From Aestuariibius sp. HNIBRBA575 (GTDB lineage Bacteria > Pseudomonadota > Alphaproteobacteria > Rhodobacterales > Rhodobacteraceae), in NCBI RefSeq assembly GCF_040932005.1, contig NZ_CP162414.1, positions 957,501-1,021,500 of the forward strand: DNA of 64,000 nt. The letters run 5' to 3'. Every line of letters starts with the position of its first letter. Position 1 is the stretch's first letter. A model generated the notes under the pieces. The model was not told the origin of the DNA and did not search any database. It saw only the letters and a program-made list of their open reading frames with translations. Both the position numbers and the translations under genes were made by a program. Shown piece after piece: positions 53,572 to 63,516 of this stretch.

Positions 53572-55200
53572 ATGCGCCGTGCCCTCATGGCGGCTTTTGC
53601 CGACCGTTTGAATTTGAATGACCGTCCCGGAGCGGAAAAAATCACCATTGCGGGCATCCGCATCGAAGTGCTGTCCGGCCTGACCGTCGCGCTGGCCTTG
53701 GTCCCCGAAGCGGTGGCCTTTGCCTTTGTGGCAGGGGTGCATCCGTTGGTGGGGCTTTATGCGGCGTTTATCGTCGGGTTGATCACCGCGTTGATCGGTG
53801 GCCGTCCGGGGATGATTTCGGGGGCAACCGGCGCGTTGGCCGTTGTGATGGTCAGTTTGGTGGCGCAGCACGGCGTGGAATACCTGTTTGCCACGGTGCT
53901 GGTGATGGGGGCCATTCAGATTGCCGTCGGGATTTTGCGCTGGGGCAAATTTATCCGATTGGTGCCACATCCGGTGATGCTTGGCTTTGTGAACGGGCTG
54001 GCGATTGTGATTTTCCTTGCTCAGATGAGCCAGTTTCAGGTGCCCGGATCGGCCGAAGCATCTGGCCATGGCATGTCGGGCGGCGAATGGCTGGCCGGGG
54101 GGCAGATGGTGCTGATGTTGGGGCTGGTGGCCCTGACGATGGCGATCATTTGGGTGATGCCAAAGCTGACCAATCTGATCCCCGCGCCTTTGGCCGGGAT
54201 CGGGATTGTCGCGATCATCGTGATTGCCTTTGGACTGGATGTGCCGCGCGTGGGTGACATGGCATCGATCCAAGGCGGGCTGCCGACATTCCACATTCCC
54301 AACGTGCCGTTTAACTGGGAAACGCTGGAAATTGTGCTGCCCTATGCGGTGATTTTGGCGGCGATTGGCCTGATCGAAAGCTTGCTGACGTTGAACTTGG
54401 TCGGGGAAATGACCGGCAAACGGGGCGGATCATCCCAGGAATGTGTGGCCCAAGGCGTGGCCAACACGGTGACCGGTTTCTTTGGCGGCATGGGTGGTTG
54501 CGCGATGATTGGCCAGTCGATGATCAACGTGAAATCCGGCGGTCGCACCCGGATCGCGGGCGTTGTTGCGGCGCTGTTTCTGCTGAGCTTCATCCTGTTT
54601 GCCTCTGGTTTGATTGAACAAATCCCGCTGGCCGCATTGGTGGGCGTGATGTTCATGGTGGTGATCGGCACGTTTGCGTGGAATTCGATCAAGCTGTTGG
54701 CGCGGGTCCCGCGCACGGATGCATTTGTGACCATTTTGGTGACGGTTGTGACTGTGGCGACCGATCTGGCGACGGCTGTGGTTGTTGGTGTGATTGTGTC
54801 CGCGCTGGCCTATGCATGGCAAAACGCGTCGCGCATTCACGCCATCACCCGCGATTCTGATTCCGAAAAAGGCGCACGGGTTTACGAAATCCAAGGCCCG
54901 CTATTTTTCGGGTCCGTCGAAGGGTTCATCGAATTGTTCGACGTCGAAAACGACCCGGACACAGTGATCATTGATTTCGCTGGCAGCCGTGTGGCGGATC
55001 AATCCGCATTGCAAGCCATCGAAGCCATGGCCAGCAAATACGAAGCGGCGGGCAAACGGATCCAGCTGCGCCACCTCAGCCGTGACTGCCATCAATTGCT
55101 GTCCAAGGCCGGGCATCTGATGGTGGATAGCGACGACGATCCTGATTATCAGATCGCCGCAGAATATTCTGTGCGCACCGGGATCATCGGCGGTCACTAA
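53572..55200 (+). CDS. SulP-family anion transporter with STAS domain
   Basis: 542 residues. N-terminal membrane region with the SulP signature ALALVPEAVAFAFVAGVHPLVGLYAA and GATGALAVVMV, and about 12 helices to residue 425. A cytosolic STAS domain follows (about 440-530; DTVIIDFAGSRVADQSALQAIE). The family imports sulfate or, with sodium, bicarbonate; the sequence alone does not decide. ATG at 53572 follows a weak site. A strong terminator is placed right behind the stop. Confidence 0.92.
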   Translation: MRRALMAAFADRLNLNDRPGAEKITIAGIRIEVLSGLTVALALVPEAVAFAFVAGVHPLVGLYAAFIVGLITALIGGRPGMISGATGALAVVMVSLVAQHGVEYLFATVLVMGAIQIAVGILRWGKFIRLVPHPVMLGFVNGLAIVIFLAQMSQFQVPGSAEASGHGMSGGEWLAGGQMVLMLGLVALTMAIIWVMPKLTNLIPAPLAGIGIVAIIVIAFGLDVPRVGDMASIQGGLPTFHIPNVPFNWETLEIVLPYAVILAAIGLIESLLTLNLVGEMTGKRGGSSQECVAQGVANTVTGFFGGMGGCAMIGQSMINVKSGGRTRIAGVVAALFLLSFILFASGLIEQIPLAALVGVMFMVVIGTFAWNSIKLLARVPRTDAFVTILVTVVTVATDLATAVVVGVIVSALAYAWQNASRIHAITRDSDSEKGARVYEIQGPLFFGSVEGFIELFDVENDPDTVIIDFAGSRVADQSALQAIEAMASKYEAAGKRIQLRHLSRDCHQLLSKAGHLMVDSDDDPDYQIAAEYSVRTGIIGGH

Positions 55201-55220
55201 TCCGCCCGTTTAACCGATAC

Positions 55221-55250
55221 AAAAAAGCCACCCAACCGGGTGGCTTTTTC
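55221..55250 (+). terminator. Rho-independent terminator after the SulP gene
   Basis: AAAAAAGCCACCC and GGGTGGCTTTTT pair perfectly around AACC; the T-run is part of and follows the stem. The A-run on the other arm would also let it work on the minus strand. Confidence 0.88.
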
Positions 55251-55384
55251 CGTTTTAGTGAGTGGTGGTCGTGGTTTTCAGAAAACGTTTTGGGTGTTCA
55301 TGAAGTCCATTAAACAACCATAGGGTGAAGTTAACGATTTTAGAAGAGAAAAGTTGCCCTAACGTCAAAAGACCTGTTTTGCGC

Positions 55385-56419
55385 CTATGAATCCACGCGT
55401 TGTTGTGTTGTGTTATCGAAATAATGCACCAGCTCTGGTTTGGCATCAAAGTAGAGGATCGTCCCTTTGGGTTCAGTCGGGGCATGTTCCATTTTAACAA
55501 TGAAATCAGCACCCTGTGGGCCGGTCATATGCACCAACGCATATTCCCCCAATTGTTCGACCAGTTCAATTTTCCCGCTGACAATGGCCCGTTCTGGATC
55601 ACAAACCCGCAAATGTTCCGGGCGGATACCGATGAAGTCATCCCCCCCCAAAGCACGCGGCGGTTGGGCATTTTCAGCCATATCGGCCGGCTGGAAAAAG
55701 TTCATTTTGGGGCTGCCAATGAACTGCGCGACAAAGGCGTTCTTTGGCCGTTCATAGAGTTCAAGCGGGCTGCCCACTTGTTCGATACGTCCATCCCGCA
55801 ACACCACGATTTTATCCGCCAGCGTCATCGCTTCGACCTGATCATGGGTCACATAGATCATCGTAGCACCCAACCGTTCATGCAATCGGGCGATTTCCAG
55901 ACGGGTCTGCACGCGCAGAGCGGCATCCAGATTGGACAGGGGTTCGTCAAACAAAAACACCTCTGGATCGCGGACAATCGCCCGGCCAATGGCGACACGT
56001 TGACGTTGACCGCCCGACAGATTGCGCGGGCTGCGGTCAAGATAATCGTTGATTTGCAACACTTCGGCGGCTTCTTTGACGCGGCGGTCAATTTCATCGG
56101 GCGGGGTTTTGATCTGTTTCAGCCCAAAGGACATGTTTTTATAAACCGACATATGCGGGTACAGCGCATAGGTCTGAAACACCATCGCCACGCCGCGTTT
56201 GGAGGGGTCGACATCATTGACCACTTTGTCCCCGATGGACACATCGCCGCTGGTGATTTCCTCTAGCCCGGCGATCATGCGCAGCAATGTCGATTTCCCA
56301 CAGCCTGACGGGCCGACAAACACGACAAATTCACCATCCTCGATGTCCAGATCGACCCCGTGCATCACCTGAACAGAGCCATATGCTTTCTTTAGGTTTC
56401 GGATTGTTAAACCGGCCAT
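55385..56419 (-). CDS. smoK: Polyol ABC transporter ATP-binding protein (SmoK/MalK type)
   Basis: 344 residues. Walker [10 protein letters not shown] at 36-44, signature [14 protein letters not shown], Walker [16 protein letters not shown], and a C-terminal TOBE-type domain ([13 protein letters not shown]), as in MalK/UgpC. It drives the importer made by SmoE, SmoF and SmoG. It is the last gene of the operon and overlaps mtlK by 13 nt. Confidence 0.93.
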   Translation of the reverse strand: MAGLTIRNLKKAYGSVQVMHGVDLDIEDGEFVVFVGPSGCGKSTLLRMIAGLEEITSGDVSIGDKVVNDVDPSKRGVAMVFQTYALYPHMSVYKNMSFGLKQIKTPPDEIDRRVKEAAEVLQINDYLDRSPRNLSGGQRQRVAIGRAIVRDPEVFLFDEPLSNLDAALRVQTRLEIARLHERLGATMIYVTHDQVEAMTLADKIVVLRDGRIEQVGSPLELYERPKNAFVAQFIGSPKMNFFQPADMAENAQPPRALGGDDFIGIRPEHLRVCDPERAIVSGKIELVEQLGEYALVHMTGPQGADFIVKMEHAPTEPKGTILYFDAKPELVHYFDNTTQQRVDS

Positions 56420-57828
56420 TGTGTTTCTACCTCTGTAATGCTGGCGCGCAGTGTGCGTGCGAATTCTGGATAAGTTTCAGGAAGGTCGCCCCAAAGTTTT
56501 GTTGATAAAACAAAGCGATCCATGCTGGGATCCTTGATGAGATGCACAATTTCATCCCAGCCCGGTTCGACATATTTGAAAGGAATGCGCCCGGCAGCCA
56601 CATGTTTTGCAAACACGTACCATGATGCCACAGACCGCAAACCATGCCGGGGGATATGCCCCTGACGCAGACAATCGCGCAAGGTTGGGCGAATAAAGAT
56701 CGGGAATTTGACCATCCCATCCGCACAGATCCGTGCAATCGTGTCACCAATGGCCTGATTGCCAAATCGTGCAGTGATATCAGCCAGATAGGCGGATTTA
56801 TCAAACGGCAAATCAAAGGTGATCCCAAACAGCACCTCTTGGGTTTCGTAGGCGGTGAAATGGGCGCGCAATTCTGGATCACACATGGCGGCGTCAAAGG
56901 TGTCCATGCCTTTGAGTGCGGCCAGATAGGTCAGGCAGGTATGCCCGCCATTCAGGATGCGAATTTTGGCTTCTTCAAAAGGATGCACATCATCGGTCAC
57001 GATCACACCCACTTGGTCCAATTGCGGCATCGGCCCGGCAAAGTTGCGTTCCAGAACCCAATGGCTGAACGCTTCGGCGATGATCGGTGCGGCGGATTGA
57101 GGGCCTAGATCAGCCTCAATTTGGTGGCGCATATCGGCCGTTAGGCGTGGGGTAATCCGATCCACCATGGAACAGGGAAACGTCACGTGATTGCGCATCC
57201 AGTTCAGCAATTTATCCTGCCCTGTAATCGACAGATAAGACATCATATTATCGCGCAGCTTCAGGCCGTTTTGCTGGATATTATCGCAACAAAGAATGGT
57301 AATCGGCTGATCAATCTGGATGCGTCGCAGGTTTAGCGCCGCAGACAGATAGGCATAAACAGACCGACTGGGACCGCCAGCGATTTCAGTTTTTATGGTT
57401 TCGGCATTTGGGTCCAAAACACCGGCCGCATCGCCGTAATATCCGCTTTCGGTGACGGTGAGGGTGACCATATGCACATCCGGGTTGCACAGCAGGTTTT
57501 CTGCGTCCACCGGATCAACGGCCCAATCATGAAAACTAAGATGCGCGCGAACTTGTCGTAGTTTTTCAGCCCCATCCGGCGCAAATGATTTTACGATATA
57601 TCCGTTTTCGACATCAGCATTTGTCGCGAAATCATTGCTTTCACCGGCGCGTAAATTGACCGCAGCCACGCCCCAGCGCAGATCACCACTGACCTGCATG
57701 TAATCATCCAGATAGACCGCTTGGTGGGCACGGTGAAACGCGCCATACCCCAAATGAACGACACCGATTTTACAGGCGTTTCGATCATAAGATGTTGAAT
57801 ATAAATCATTTTGCATAGGCGCGTTCAT
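56407..57828 (-). CDS. mtlK: Mannitol/polyol 2-dehydrogenase (long-chain polyol dehydrogenase family)
   Basis: 473 residues, family-typical. N-terminal Rossmann motif [20 protein letters not shown]. The catalytic region is [18 protein letters not shown], with the Lys-Asn-His arrangement of polyol-specific long-chain dehydrogenases. It oxidises mannitol to fructose or arabitol to xylulose with NAD. Which polyol is not clear from sequence. Its start overlaps the AraC stop by 4 nt, and the stop overlaps smoK. Confidence 0.9.
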   Translation of the reverse strand: MNAPMQNDLYSTSYDRNACKIGVVHLGYGAFHRAHQAVYLDDYMQVSGDLRWGVAAVNLRAGESNDFATNADVENGYIVKSFAPDGAEKLRQVRAHLSFHDWAVDPVDAENLLCNPDVHMVTLTVTESGYYGDAAGVLDPNAETIKTEIAGGPSRSVYAYLSAALNLRRIQIDQPITILCCDNIQQNGLKLRDNMMSYLSITGQDKLLNWMRNHVTFPCSMVDRITPRLTADMRHQIEADLGPQSAAPIIAEAFSHWVLERNFAGPMPQLDQVGVIVTDDVHPFEEAKIRILNGGHTCLTYLAALKGMDTFDAAMCDPELRAHFTAYETQEVLFGITFDLPFDKSAYLADITARFGNQAIGDTIARICADGMVKFPIFIRPTLRDCLRQGHIPRHGLRSVASWYVFAKHVAAGRIPFKYVEPGWDEIVHLIKDPSMDRFVLSTKLWGDLPETYPEFARTLRASITEVETQWPV

Positions 57829-58718
57829 TGTAATGTCTCCGGTGAACGCATCAGTTCGCGTTGGGCTGTATCGCGGTATTGGGATGGGGTCATGCCCTTC
57901 ATTTTGCGGAAATGGCGGTTGAAATTGGCCAGATTCTGAAACCCAACCTGATAGCAGATCGACGTGATTTGATCGTCTGATGCCAGCAAGAGCGCGCAGG
58001 CTTGACCCACACGCACACGGTTCACAAAGCCAACAAAACGATGCCCGGTCATGGTTTGAAAATTTCGGCTGAAACTGGCAGGGCTCATCCCGGCCATGTC
58101 GGCGGCGGTTTCCACAGAAATGTCATCGGCATAGTTTTGCAGAATATGATCCACAACTTCGCCAATACGGGCCTGACGCGACCCGCCTGAGGGCTGGATC
58201 AATCGCGCAACTGACAGGGTTTTCTTTTCTGCATGTTCATTCAGGCGCACCAGAAACCGGATAAAGGCCAGAATGCGTTCCGGGCCAGTATTGTCGCGGA
58301 TGGATTCCATGTGACCGCGGGCAAAGGTCGGATTGAAGCCGACAAATTCGATGCCCGATTGCGCCATGTTCAGCATTTCAGTGACTTCGCCAAATTCGGG
58401 GAACCCTTGGGCCAACGCCTCAATCGAGGAATGTGAAAACTGCACCAGCATATCGCGTACATCGACGGGCTGGGTTTGGACCGTGTCAGTGATCCAATTA
58501 TGGGGCAGGTTGGGGCCGGTCAGATATAGCGTTCCGGGGGTGAATTCACCGATATAGTCGCCGATAAACGCCTTGCCTCGGGTGCTGGTGATCAGGTGCA
58601 ATTCGTATTCTTCGTGGTAATGCCACCGGCACAGATCAGACGGCCAGCCATGTTCCAGATAGCGGATGGACCGGGTGGTGCGGTCAACAAATTCAAGTTC
58701 GGGTTGGATGATGGACAT
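57825..58718 (-). CDS. AraC-family transcriptional regulator embedded in the polyol operon
   Basis: 297 residues. N-terminal cupin sensor domain (LCRWHYHEEYELHLITSTRG, FTPGTLYLTGPNLPHNW) and a C-terminal double HTH (about 200-285: ISVETAADMAGMSPASFSRNFQ and ITSICYQVGFQNLANFNRHFRKM). It probably senses a polyol and activates the transporter operon. It is unusual in lying inside the operon: 2 nt from smoS and overlapping mtlK by 4 nt, so its level should rise with the operon (positive feedback). Confidence 0.92.
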   Translation of the reverse strand: MSIIQPELEFVDRTTRSIRYLEHGWPSDLCRWHYHEEYELHLITSTRGKAFIGDYIGEFTPGTLYLTGPNLPHNWITDTVQTQPVDVRDMLVQFSHSSIEALAQGFPEFGEVTEMLNMAQSGIEFVGFNPTFARGHMESIRDNTGPERILAFIRFLVRLNEHAEKKTLSVARLIQPSGGSRQARIGEVVDHILQNYADDISVETAADMAGMSPASFSRNFQTMTGHRFVGFVNRVRVGQACALLLASDDQITSICYQVGFQNLANFNRHFRKMKGMTPSQYRDTAQRELMRSPETLQ

Positions 58719-58720
58719 GT

Positions 58721-59500
58721 CTACCTCAGCACATTTCCGCCATCCACGCAGAGCGTTTGGGCTGTCACATAAGAGGAAAGATCCGATGCCAGATAAAGTG
58801 CTGTGCCGGCCACATCGGAGGGGGATCCCATATGGCCCAGCGGCACGGCTTCGCCGACTTCGCGCTTTTTCTGGCCCGGGGCTTTGTTTTCAAACTTGGC
58901 AAATAACGCGTCCACGTCCTGCCACATGGGTGTGTCGATCACGCCGGGGGAAATGGCATTGACCCGGATATGATGAGGGGCCAGCGCCAATGCGGCGGAT
59001 TGTGTATAGCTGATGACGGCGGCTTTGGTGGCGCAGTAATGGGCGACCAGCGCTTCGCCGCGATGGCCCGCTTGGGACGCCAGATTGATGATGGACCCGG
59101 CGCGATTTTGCGCAACCATGGATTGGGCGGCGGCCTGCATCACCGCATAAAAGGACCGGACATTCAGGCCAAATAGACGGTCATATTGCGCCAGATCCGC
59201 ATCCAGTACTGTGCCCATGTCAAAAATCGCGGCATTGTTGAACAACACGTCCGGGTCAGCGGATTTGATCCAAGCGAGGCAGTTGATTAGCCCGTCTGCG
59301 TCCAACAGGTTAAACGCCTGATATGAAACCCGATCAGCGCCGTCGAAATCGCCAGTAAATTGCGGCCCCAGATCGGTGGCAAAGACTTGAGCGCCTTGGG
59401 CGGCGAAATGTTCCACGGCGCTGGCACCGATGCCGCCATTTGCGCCCGTGACGATGCAGGTTTTTCCCGTCAAATCGGTTGGAATTGGGTGGTTTGTCAT
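58721..59500 (-). CDS. smoS: Sorbitol dehydrogenase-like SDR (SmoS type)
   Basis: 259 residues from the ATG at 59500, which overlaps the smoG stop by 4 nt; the longer frame to 59749 is antigenic noise through smoG. Cofactor loop TGANGGIG (18-25); catalytic Ser142, Tyr155 and Lys159 (HYCATKAA). The segment DALFAKFENKAPGQKKREV, then GEAVPLGHMG, agrees with SmoS from Rhodobacter. It oxidises sorbitol or galactitol to a ketose with NAD. Confidence 0.85.
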   Translation of the reverse strand: MTNHPIPTDLTGKTCIVTGANGGIGASAVEHFAAQGAQVFATDLGPQFTGDFDGADRVSYQAFNLLDADGLINCLAWIKSADPDVLFNNAAIFDMGTVLDADLAQYDRLFGLNVRSFYAVMQAAAQSMVAQNRAGSIINLASQAGHRGEALVAHYCATKAAVISYTQSAALALAPHHIRVNAISPGVIDTPMWQDVDALFAKFENKAPGQKKREVGEAVPLGHMGSPSDVAGTALYLASDLSSYVTAQTLCVDGGNVLR

Positions 59501-60327
59501 TTCACCGCCCCAAATGTCAGGCCTTGGACCAGTTGTTTTTGCGCCAGCCAGCCAAACACCACGATCGGCGCACAGGCCAGCGTGGACACGGCGGACACCT
59601 TGGCCCAGAACAGGCCTTCTGGGGCTTGAAATGACGCCACAAAGGCGGTCAACGTGCTGGCTTCGGTGGTGGTTAGCACGATGGACCAGAACGCTTCGTT
59701 CCAGCAAAGAATGATAGATAACAACGCTGTAGACGCGATGCCGCCCCATGCCAGTGGCATAACAATCTGACGGATTTCGTTATAGGTCGATGTGCCATCC
59801 ATACGGGAGGCTTCTAAAATTTCCTTGGGGATTTCGCGGAAATAATTGAACAGGATCAACATCACGATGGGCAGGTTCATCAGCGCATAGATGACCACCA
59901 GCAGGATTTTAGTGTCAAAGATGTTCAAGTTCTGCGCCAACAGATAGATCGGCATCAACACCCCCACAGCGGGCAGCATTTTGGTCGACAACATCCACAT
60001 CAGGATGTCTTTGGTGTATTTTGTGGTGTTGAACGCCATGGCATAGGCCGACGGAATGGCGATCAGCAGGGCGATGGCCGTGCCCCCAAAGGCGGTGATC
60101 ACGGAATTGATCGCGAATTTGGTGTAATTCGTGCGTTCCTGAATTTCGAGGTAATTGTCCAACGTGGGTTCAAAGAACAGCAGCGGCGGCACGGCGATGG
60201 CTTGGGCTTCGGTTTTGAAACTGGTCAGGACCATCCAGAAGATCGGGAAAAAGAAGATACATGCGGCGATCCAGGCACCGGCGACGGCCAGACGGTTTTT
60301 CAGAGTTTTCAGTTGCTTATCTGTCAT
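59497..60327 (-). CDS. smoG: Polyol ABC transporter permease (SmoG/MalG type)
   Basis: 276 residues with six helices. The EAA loop, EASRMDGTSTYNEIRQIVMP, contacts the ATPase. The end IVVFGWLAQKQLVQGLTFGAVK is standard for MalG-type permeases. It partners with SmoF. Start is 4 nt after the smoF stop. Confidence 0.93.
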   Translation of the reverse strand: MTDKQLKTLKNRLAVAGAWIAACIFFFPIFWMVLTSFKTEAQAIAVPPLLFFEPTLDNYLEIQERTNYTKFAINSVITAFGGTAIALLIAIPSAYAMAFNTTKYTKDILMWMLSTKMLPAVGVLMPIYLLAQNLNIFDTKILLVVIYALMNLPIVMLILFNYFREIPKEILEASRMDGTSTYNEIRQIVMPLAWGGIASTALLSIILCWNEAFWSIVLTTTEASTLTAFVASFQAPEGLFWAKVSAVSTLACAPIVVFGWLAQKQLVQGLTFGAVK

Positions 60328-60331
60328 GAGC

Positions 60332-61192
60332 TTACACCGTCAGGGTTTTGCCAACCGCGCGGATCAGGAAAATCGCGACAATATTGGCAAGGATAATTGC
60401 AAAGACACCACCGGCCGAGGCCACACCAACATCAAAGGCCTGTTGGGACTGGATGTAGATCAGGTAGGTCAGGTTGGTTGACGACACGCCGGGACCACCG
60501 GATGTGGTCACAAATATTTCGGCAAAGATCGACAGGTGAAAAATCATCTGGATCAGCAGCACGATAGAAATAGGGCGGGCCAGATGCGGCAGTGTCAGGT
60601 TGAAAAACTGCGCCCAGAACCCGGCGCCGTCCAGTGTGGCGGCTTCTTTTTGTTCCTGGTCTTGGGATTGCAGGGATGTCATGAAAATCAGGATCGCAAA
60701 GGGGGTCCATTGCCAGCTGACCATGATGATTATCGACAACAACGGCACCGATTGCAGCCATTCGATTGGCGTAAATCCCAGTGCGTTAGCAAAGGCGGCG
60801 AACAGACCATTATTGGGGTCCATCATCATGTTTTTCCACACCAAAGCCGACACAGTGGGCATGATGAAAAACGGCGAAATTAGCATCACACGGGCAATGC
60901 CACGGCCCCGAAATGGGCGATCAATCAAAATGGCAATGGCCAGCCCCAACACGATGGTGATCACCAAAACCGACCCGACCAAGATCAACGTATTCAGCAG
61001 GGCGGGAAAAAACGCAGCATCGGTCCAGAAAAATTCGTAATTCTGTAGGCCAACAAATCCGGTGCGTTCTGGGTAAAACAGATTGTAGCGGATGGTTGAG
61101 AAATAGATCGTCATGCTGAGCGGGACGATCATCCACAGAAACAGAACAATGATGCTGGGGGCTTGGAGCCATCTGACAAGTGTCGGATTCAT
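60332..61192 (-). CDS. smoF: Polyol ABC transporter permease (SmoF/MalF type)
   Basis: 286 residues from the ATG at 61192 (seven codons inside the longest frame), with GAGG upstream. Six helices, EAA loop EAATLDGAGFWAQFFNLTLP. With SmoG it forms the transmembrane channel for a sugar alcohol. It follows the binding protein by 72 nt. Confidence 0.92.
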   Translation of the reverse strand: MNPTLVRWLQAPSIIVLFLWMIVPLSMTIYFSTIRYNLFYPERTGFVGLQNYEFFWTDAAFFPALLNTLILVGSVLVITIVLGLAIAILIDRPFRGRGIARVMLISPFFIMPTVSALVWKNMMMDPNNGLFAAFANALGFTPIEWLQSVPLLSIIIMVSWQWTPFAILIFMTSLQSQDQEQKEAATLDGAGFWAQFFNLTLPHLARPISIVLLIQMIFHLSIFAEIFVTTSGGPGVSSTNLTYLIYIQSQQAFDVGVASAGGVFAIILANIVAIFLIRAVGKTLTV

Positions 61193-61264
61193 GGCGTTGA
61201 ACCTCGGGGGCAAAAGGAAAAGTCTGAGGCGACCGAAGTCGCCCCAGTGGAGGAAGGTCCGGGT

Positions 61265-62581
61265 TTAGTAGTAACCGGCCTTGCGCATTTCACGGTCGGC
61301 CGCTTCTTGGGCGGCTTCCAGTGCCTCTTCGACGGTTACGTCACCGGCCAATGCGGCTGACATTTGCTGACCGACGGCTGTCCCAATTGCTTGGAATTCC
61401 GGAATGGCGGCAAACTGAACCCCGACATAAGGCGATGGGTTCTGGGTCGAATTTTCTGGATCCGCAGACAGGATCGCCGCCAGTTCAGCATCGGCAAAGA
61501 CCGCTGCATCCTGGAAATTCGGGTTGTCATAGGTGGATTGACGTGTCCCGGTTGGAACCGCGCCCCAGCCATTGGTTTCAGCCACCAGTTCGATGTAATC
61601 CGCAGATGTGGCCCATTCGATGAACTTCTGTGCGTCTTCGGCTTGGTTTGTCCCGGCAGGGATGGCCAGCGACCACGCCCACAGCCAGTTGGCGCCACGT
61701 GTTGTCACCGCTTGCGGGGATTGTGCAAATGCGATCACGTCGGCCACTTGGGATTGGTCAGGATTGGACACAAAAGAGGCCGCGATGGTGGCGTCGATCC
61801 ACATGCCGCATTTGCCTTCGTTGATCAGGGCCAGAATTTCGTTGAACGAATTGCCGGATGATCCCGGAGGCCCGTAATTGTTCAGCAGATCCACATAGAA
61901 ATGCACTGCGTGGTTCCAGGCGGCGCTGTCCAACGCGGGGGTCCAGTCTTCGTTGAACCATTGCGCACCAAAGCTGTTGGCCATGGTGGTCAGGAACGCC
62001 ATGTTGTCGCCCCAGCCCGGTTTGCCGCGCAGACAGATGCCATAAACACCGTTGTCTTTGTCGGTCATGGCGGCGGCTGCATCTGCCACATGGCCCCAGC
62101 TTGGATTGTCGGGCATGGTCATGCCAGCCGCATCCAACAGGTCCTTGCGATACATGATCATCGAGCTTTCGCCATAGAACGGTGCCGCATAAAGGTTGCC
62201 GTCATGGGACAGACCGTTGCGCATGGCAGGCAGGATGTCGTCGACGTTATAGTCTTCGCCAAATTCCAGCGCCTGCAACCAGCCGCGTTCGCCCCAGATT
62301 GGCGCCTCGTACATGCCGATTGTCATAATGTCGAACTGACCGCCACGTGTGGTGATGTCGGTGGTCACGCGGCTGCGCAATGTGCCTTCGTCCAGGGTCA
62401 CCCAATTGACGGTGATGCCGGGGTTGGCTTCTTCGAATACAGGGGTCAATTTCTGCATTTCGATCATGTGGCCGTTGTTTACGGTGGCGATTGTCAGCTC
62501 ACCCGCACTGGCCATGCTGGCCATCGATGCACCGGCAACCCCAAGGGTCAAGCCGAGAGCCGTGTTACGTAAAGATTTCAT
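61265..62581 (-). CDS. smoE: Polyol ABC transporter substrate-binding protein (SmoE type)
   Basis: 438 residues from the ATG at 62581, preceded by GGGAGGAAACC. Sec signal of about 26 residues (ending ASMASMASA) and a mature part starting GELTIATVNNGHMIEMQKLT. Family I binding protein blocks such as APFYGESSMIMYRKDLLDAAG and GKCGMWIDATIAASF match sorbitol/mannitol receptors. It binds the polyol in the periplasm. It leads the operon; the 260 nt upstream should hold the promoter. Confidence 0.92.
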   Translation of the reverse strand: MKSLRNTALGLTLGVAGASMASMASAGELTIATVNNGHMIEMQKLTPVFEEANPGITVNWVTLDEGTLRSRVTTDITTRGGQFDIMTIGMYEAPIWGERGWLQALEFGEDYNVDDILPAMRNGLSHDGNLYAAPFYGESSMIMYRKDLLDAAGMTMPDNPSWGHVADAAAAMTDKDNGVYGICLRGKPGWGDNMAFLTTMANSFGAQWFNEDWTPALDSAAWNHAVHFYVDLLNNYGPPGSSGNSFNEILALINEGKCGMWIDATIAASFVSNPDQSQVADVIAFAQSPQAVTTRGANWLWAWSLAIPAGTNQAEDAQKFIEWATSADYIELVAETNGWGAVPTGTRQSTYDNPNFQDAAVFADAELAAILSADPENSTQNPSPYVGVQFAAIPEFQAIGTAVGQQMSAALAGDVTVEEALEAAQEAADREMRKAGYY

Positions 62582-62785
62582 GGTTTCCTCCCAGAAAGTA
62601 CGGATTGTTTTGATCCAGTGCATTTACATTGGGGCGGAAAGGGGCGGCGCGGCTTATACCTTTCTTCCAATGGATGATACAAATCTACGCATATTTTCGT
62701 ATTTTTCCTAATTTTACCGTGATTTTGTATGTCCGATGGTTAGTGACCATCTGTAGATGATTGGATTCGCACGGCCAGAATCAGC

Positions 62786-62817
62786 AAAAACCGGCGCGTT
62801 CAAACGTACCGGTTTTT
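62786..62817. terminator. Bidirectional Rho-independent terminator
   Basis: AAAAACCGG (62786-62794) and CCGGTTTTT (62809-62817) form a stem extended by CGTT/AACG across a 2-nt mismatch. T-runs occur on both strands. On the minus strand it ends the flavin reductase transcript before the polyol promoter region. Confidence 0.82.
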
Positions 62818-62843
62818 GGGGGATCTAACTTGATAGGGTCCGT

Positions 62844-63446
62844 CTATTCGTCTGGGCGTGTCAGGCTAAATGTGTCGGTGACAGACGTGTAATCCCGATA
62901 TCCAAGCCGCGCGAGCGGGCGAAATTTAGTGACATCAAACAGGCCATCCGTCAGGCAATCGTCGCGCAGATGCACACCCGTGACGGTGCCGAAAACCACA
63001 AAATTGGTCGCGCCGGGCAATTGCACGATCTGGGTCATTTTGCATTCCAGCGTGGCAGGCGCATCCGCCACGCGCGGGCAATCAATGGTGTCACATTCCG
63101 CTTTGTTGATCCCGGCAAGTGCAAATTCATCCTGCCCTGCTGGCCAGGCCCCGGATGATTTATTCATGGCATCGCGCGCGGCAAATTCCACGATGTTCAC
63201 CGCAAAACACCCGGTTTCACGGATTTGGGCCATGCTGTCTTTGGTGTCGTCCCGATCCGGTTTGGCGCTGGTAGAGGCAAACATAACCTGCGGCGGTTCA
63301 TAGGCCACAGCATTAAAAAACGAATAAGGTGCCAGATTGTCACCCAATGCGCCGCGGGTGGAAATCCAGCCAATCGGGCGGGGGGTGACAATGGCGTTAA
63401 ACGGATTATGGGGCAGGCCATGCCCGTTTTCTGGCTGATAGAACAT
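62844..63446 (-). CDS. Flavin reductase-like FMN-binding protein
   Basis: 200 residues. PF01613-type: FNAIVTPRPIGWISTRGALGD, NLAPYSFFNAVAYEPPQVMFAS and DTKDSMAQIRETGCFAVNIV are the FMN-binding landmarks. Family members reduce FMN with NAD(P)H, often for a partner oxygenase. No oxygenase is next to it. A terminator follows. Confidence 0.88.
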   Translation of the reverse strand: MFYQPENGHGLPHNPFNAIVTPRPIGWISTRGALGDNLAPYSFFNAVAYEPPQVMFASTSAKPDRDDTKDSMAQIRETGCFAVNIVEFAARDAMNKSSGAWPAGQDEFALAGINKAECDTIDCPRVADAPATLECKMTQIVQLPGATNFVVFGTVTGVHLRDDCLTDGLFDVTKFRPLARLGYRDYTSVTDTFSLTRPDE

Positions 63447-63516
63447 ATCGCGACTCCAAGCGTTTGCACGAGATTTAGGCGCATGTTAGGTCGGCGGCCA
63501 GTGAAAAGGATCGGGC

